A stretch of DNA of 64,000 nucleotides, taken from Mantamonas sphyraenae (lineage: Eukaryota > CRuMs > Mantamonadidae). The position numbers and the translations under genes are program-made. Shown in pieces: positions 63,425 through 64,000 of the stretch. Every line of letters starts with the position of its first letter. Positions within the stretch are counted from its first letter, which is position 1. The notes beneath the pieces are model-generated. The model did not search any database, was not told the origin of the DNA, and saw only the letters and a list, made by a program, of their open reading frames with translations. Location: contig JAPMXV010000042.1 of NCBI GenBank assembly GCA_026936335.1, positions 62,001 through 126,000 of the forward strand, given 5' to 3'.

Positions 63425-64000
63425 ATGAGCAGCAGCAGCTCGGCTCCAGTCAAGAACATTGTGTGCATCGGTGCAGGCTACGTGGGTGGTCCCACCATGG
63501 CCAAGATTGCCGAAAAGTGCCCGGACATCACCGTGACCATTGTCGACGTGTGGCAGGCGCGCATCGACGCTTGGAACTCCGACAAGTTGCCCATCTTTGA
63601 GCCCGGCCTCGAGGATATTGTCATGAGCGTGCGCAACAAGAACCTCTTCTTCACCACAGACACGTCTGTCATGCAGGACGCCGATGTCATCTTCATCGCC
63701 GTCGGCACCCCCACAAAGAGCTCGGGCGTCGGCAAGGGTGCGTTTTGCCCTCTCTGGAAACCGCTGCCCACCTTGCGCGCGCACACACACACGCCCCTCG
63801 CTCACACCTTCATTCTTTCTTGCTTTCTCCTTCCCCAACAGGCAAAGCTGCTGACCTCACTTACGTCGAGAGCGCCGCACGTAGCATTGCTGCTGTACGT
63901 GGTGTGCATTCCCCGCCGTTTCTGCGCCTCCCTACGTTTTCTCCCCTCTCCACACACACACGACCCATGTTTCGGCATTGTGCATACGCAGTAGATGATG
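63425..64000 (+). CDS. UGDH: UDP-glucose 6-dehydrogenase, 5' part (runs off the window)
   Basis: Exon 1 is 63425..63737: MSSSSSAPVKNIVCIGAGYVGGPT, with the NAD-binding GAGYVGG. Next are TVTIVDVWQARIDAWNSDKL, PIFEPGLEDIV and DADVIFIAVGTPTK, all standard UGDH. A GTGCGT donor and CAACAG acceptor lead to exon 2 (63842 to 63894 or 63901), coding GKAADLTYVESAARSIAAV. A third exon probably starts at about 63992 after CGCAG (VDD in frame if exon 2 ends at 63901). The enzyme makes UDP-glucuronate for polysaccharides and glycosaminoglycan-like glycans. The rest lies outside the window. Confidence 0.93.

Noticed and set aside
63842-63901. Exon 2 of UDP-glucose dehydrogenase ending at the GTACGT donor at 63895
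   Set aside because: Joining to the exon that starts at about 63992 would then give an immediate TAG; the donor at 63902 keeps the frame, although the first cannot be fully excluded without the next exon.

Overview
The window is nuclear DNA from a unicellular eukaryote. Genes have spliceosomal introns (GT donors such as GTAAGT, GTGAGT and GTACGT; YAG acceptors; often CA/GT-rich). There are cytosolic and mitochondrial ribosomal proteins, a 26S proteasome ATPase, a mitochondrial tRNA synthetase and many multipass membrane proteins. The genome is gene-dense, with intergenic gaps often of 25-300 bp, zero to three introns per gene, and GC-rich coding sequence. Holozoan-type genes (NAA80, TBC1D19, SHIP-like phosphatase, CARMIL, TMEM63/OSCA) suggest a free-living heterotrophic protist of opisthokont, apusomonad or amoebozoan grade. 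I cannot name the species.

Layout. 1-14.8 kb: housekeeping and cytoskeleton genes (EVH1-like fragment, NAA80, small membrane protein, RPT3, THUMPD1, mitochondrial L28, a stand-alone proprotein-convertase prodomain, a signal-peptide PP2C, a Cys-rich type I membrane protein, a CARMIL homologue, RPL4). 14.8-41.7 kb: a region dominated by a family of seven-TM proteins with gustatory-receptor-like layout (five copies plus a relic). Among these copies lie an XK-like protein, an amino-acid transporter, a coiled-coil protein, a giant gene with six tandem TKL kinase domains leading into a MORN-like tail, GLTP, mitochondrial TrpRS and an EF-hand protein. 41.8-55 kb: membrane-anchored purple acid phosphatase, folate-receptor-like protein, OSCA/TMEM63 channel with an added ectodomain, SLC25A44-like carrier, TPR protein, TBC1D19. 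55.3-60.5 kb: a very large Fanzor1-type (eukaryotic TnpB-like) RNA-guided nuclease gene, followed by a strongly structured ~120-nt segment. 60.5-64 kb: SHIP-like 5-phosphatase and the start of UDP-glucose dehydrogenase.

How the genes work together. Most are ordinary single-copy cell-biology genes. The accessory themes are sensing and signalling at the membrane (GRL-like 7TM family, OSCA channel, Cys-rich receptor, kinase array, PP2C) and one transposon-type nuclease. Many neighbours are head-to-head with 54-151 bp between start codons. Several co-directional pairs are separated by only 25-54 bp, or overlap as ATGA.

Caveats. About ten genes need a single-base shift to stay open. Most shifts fall in short homopolymers and in conserved genes, so I read them as probable sequence errors. 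Exon boundaries are read by eye from splice signals and reading frame and may be off by a base or two.
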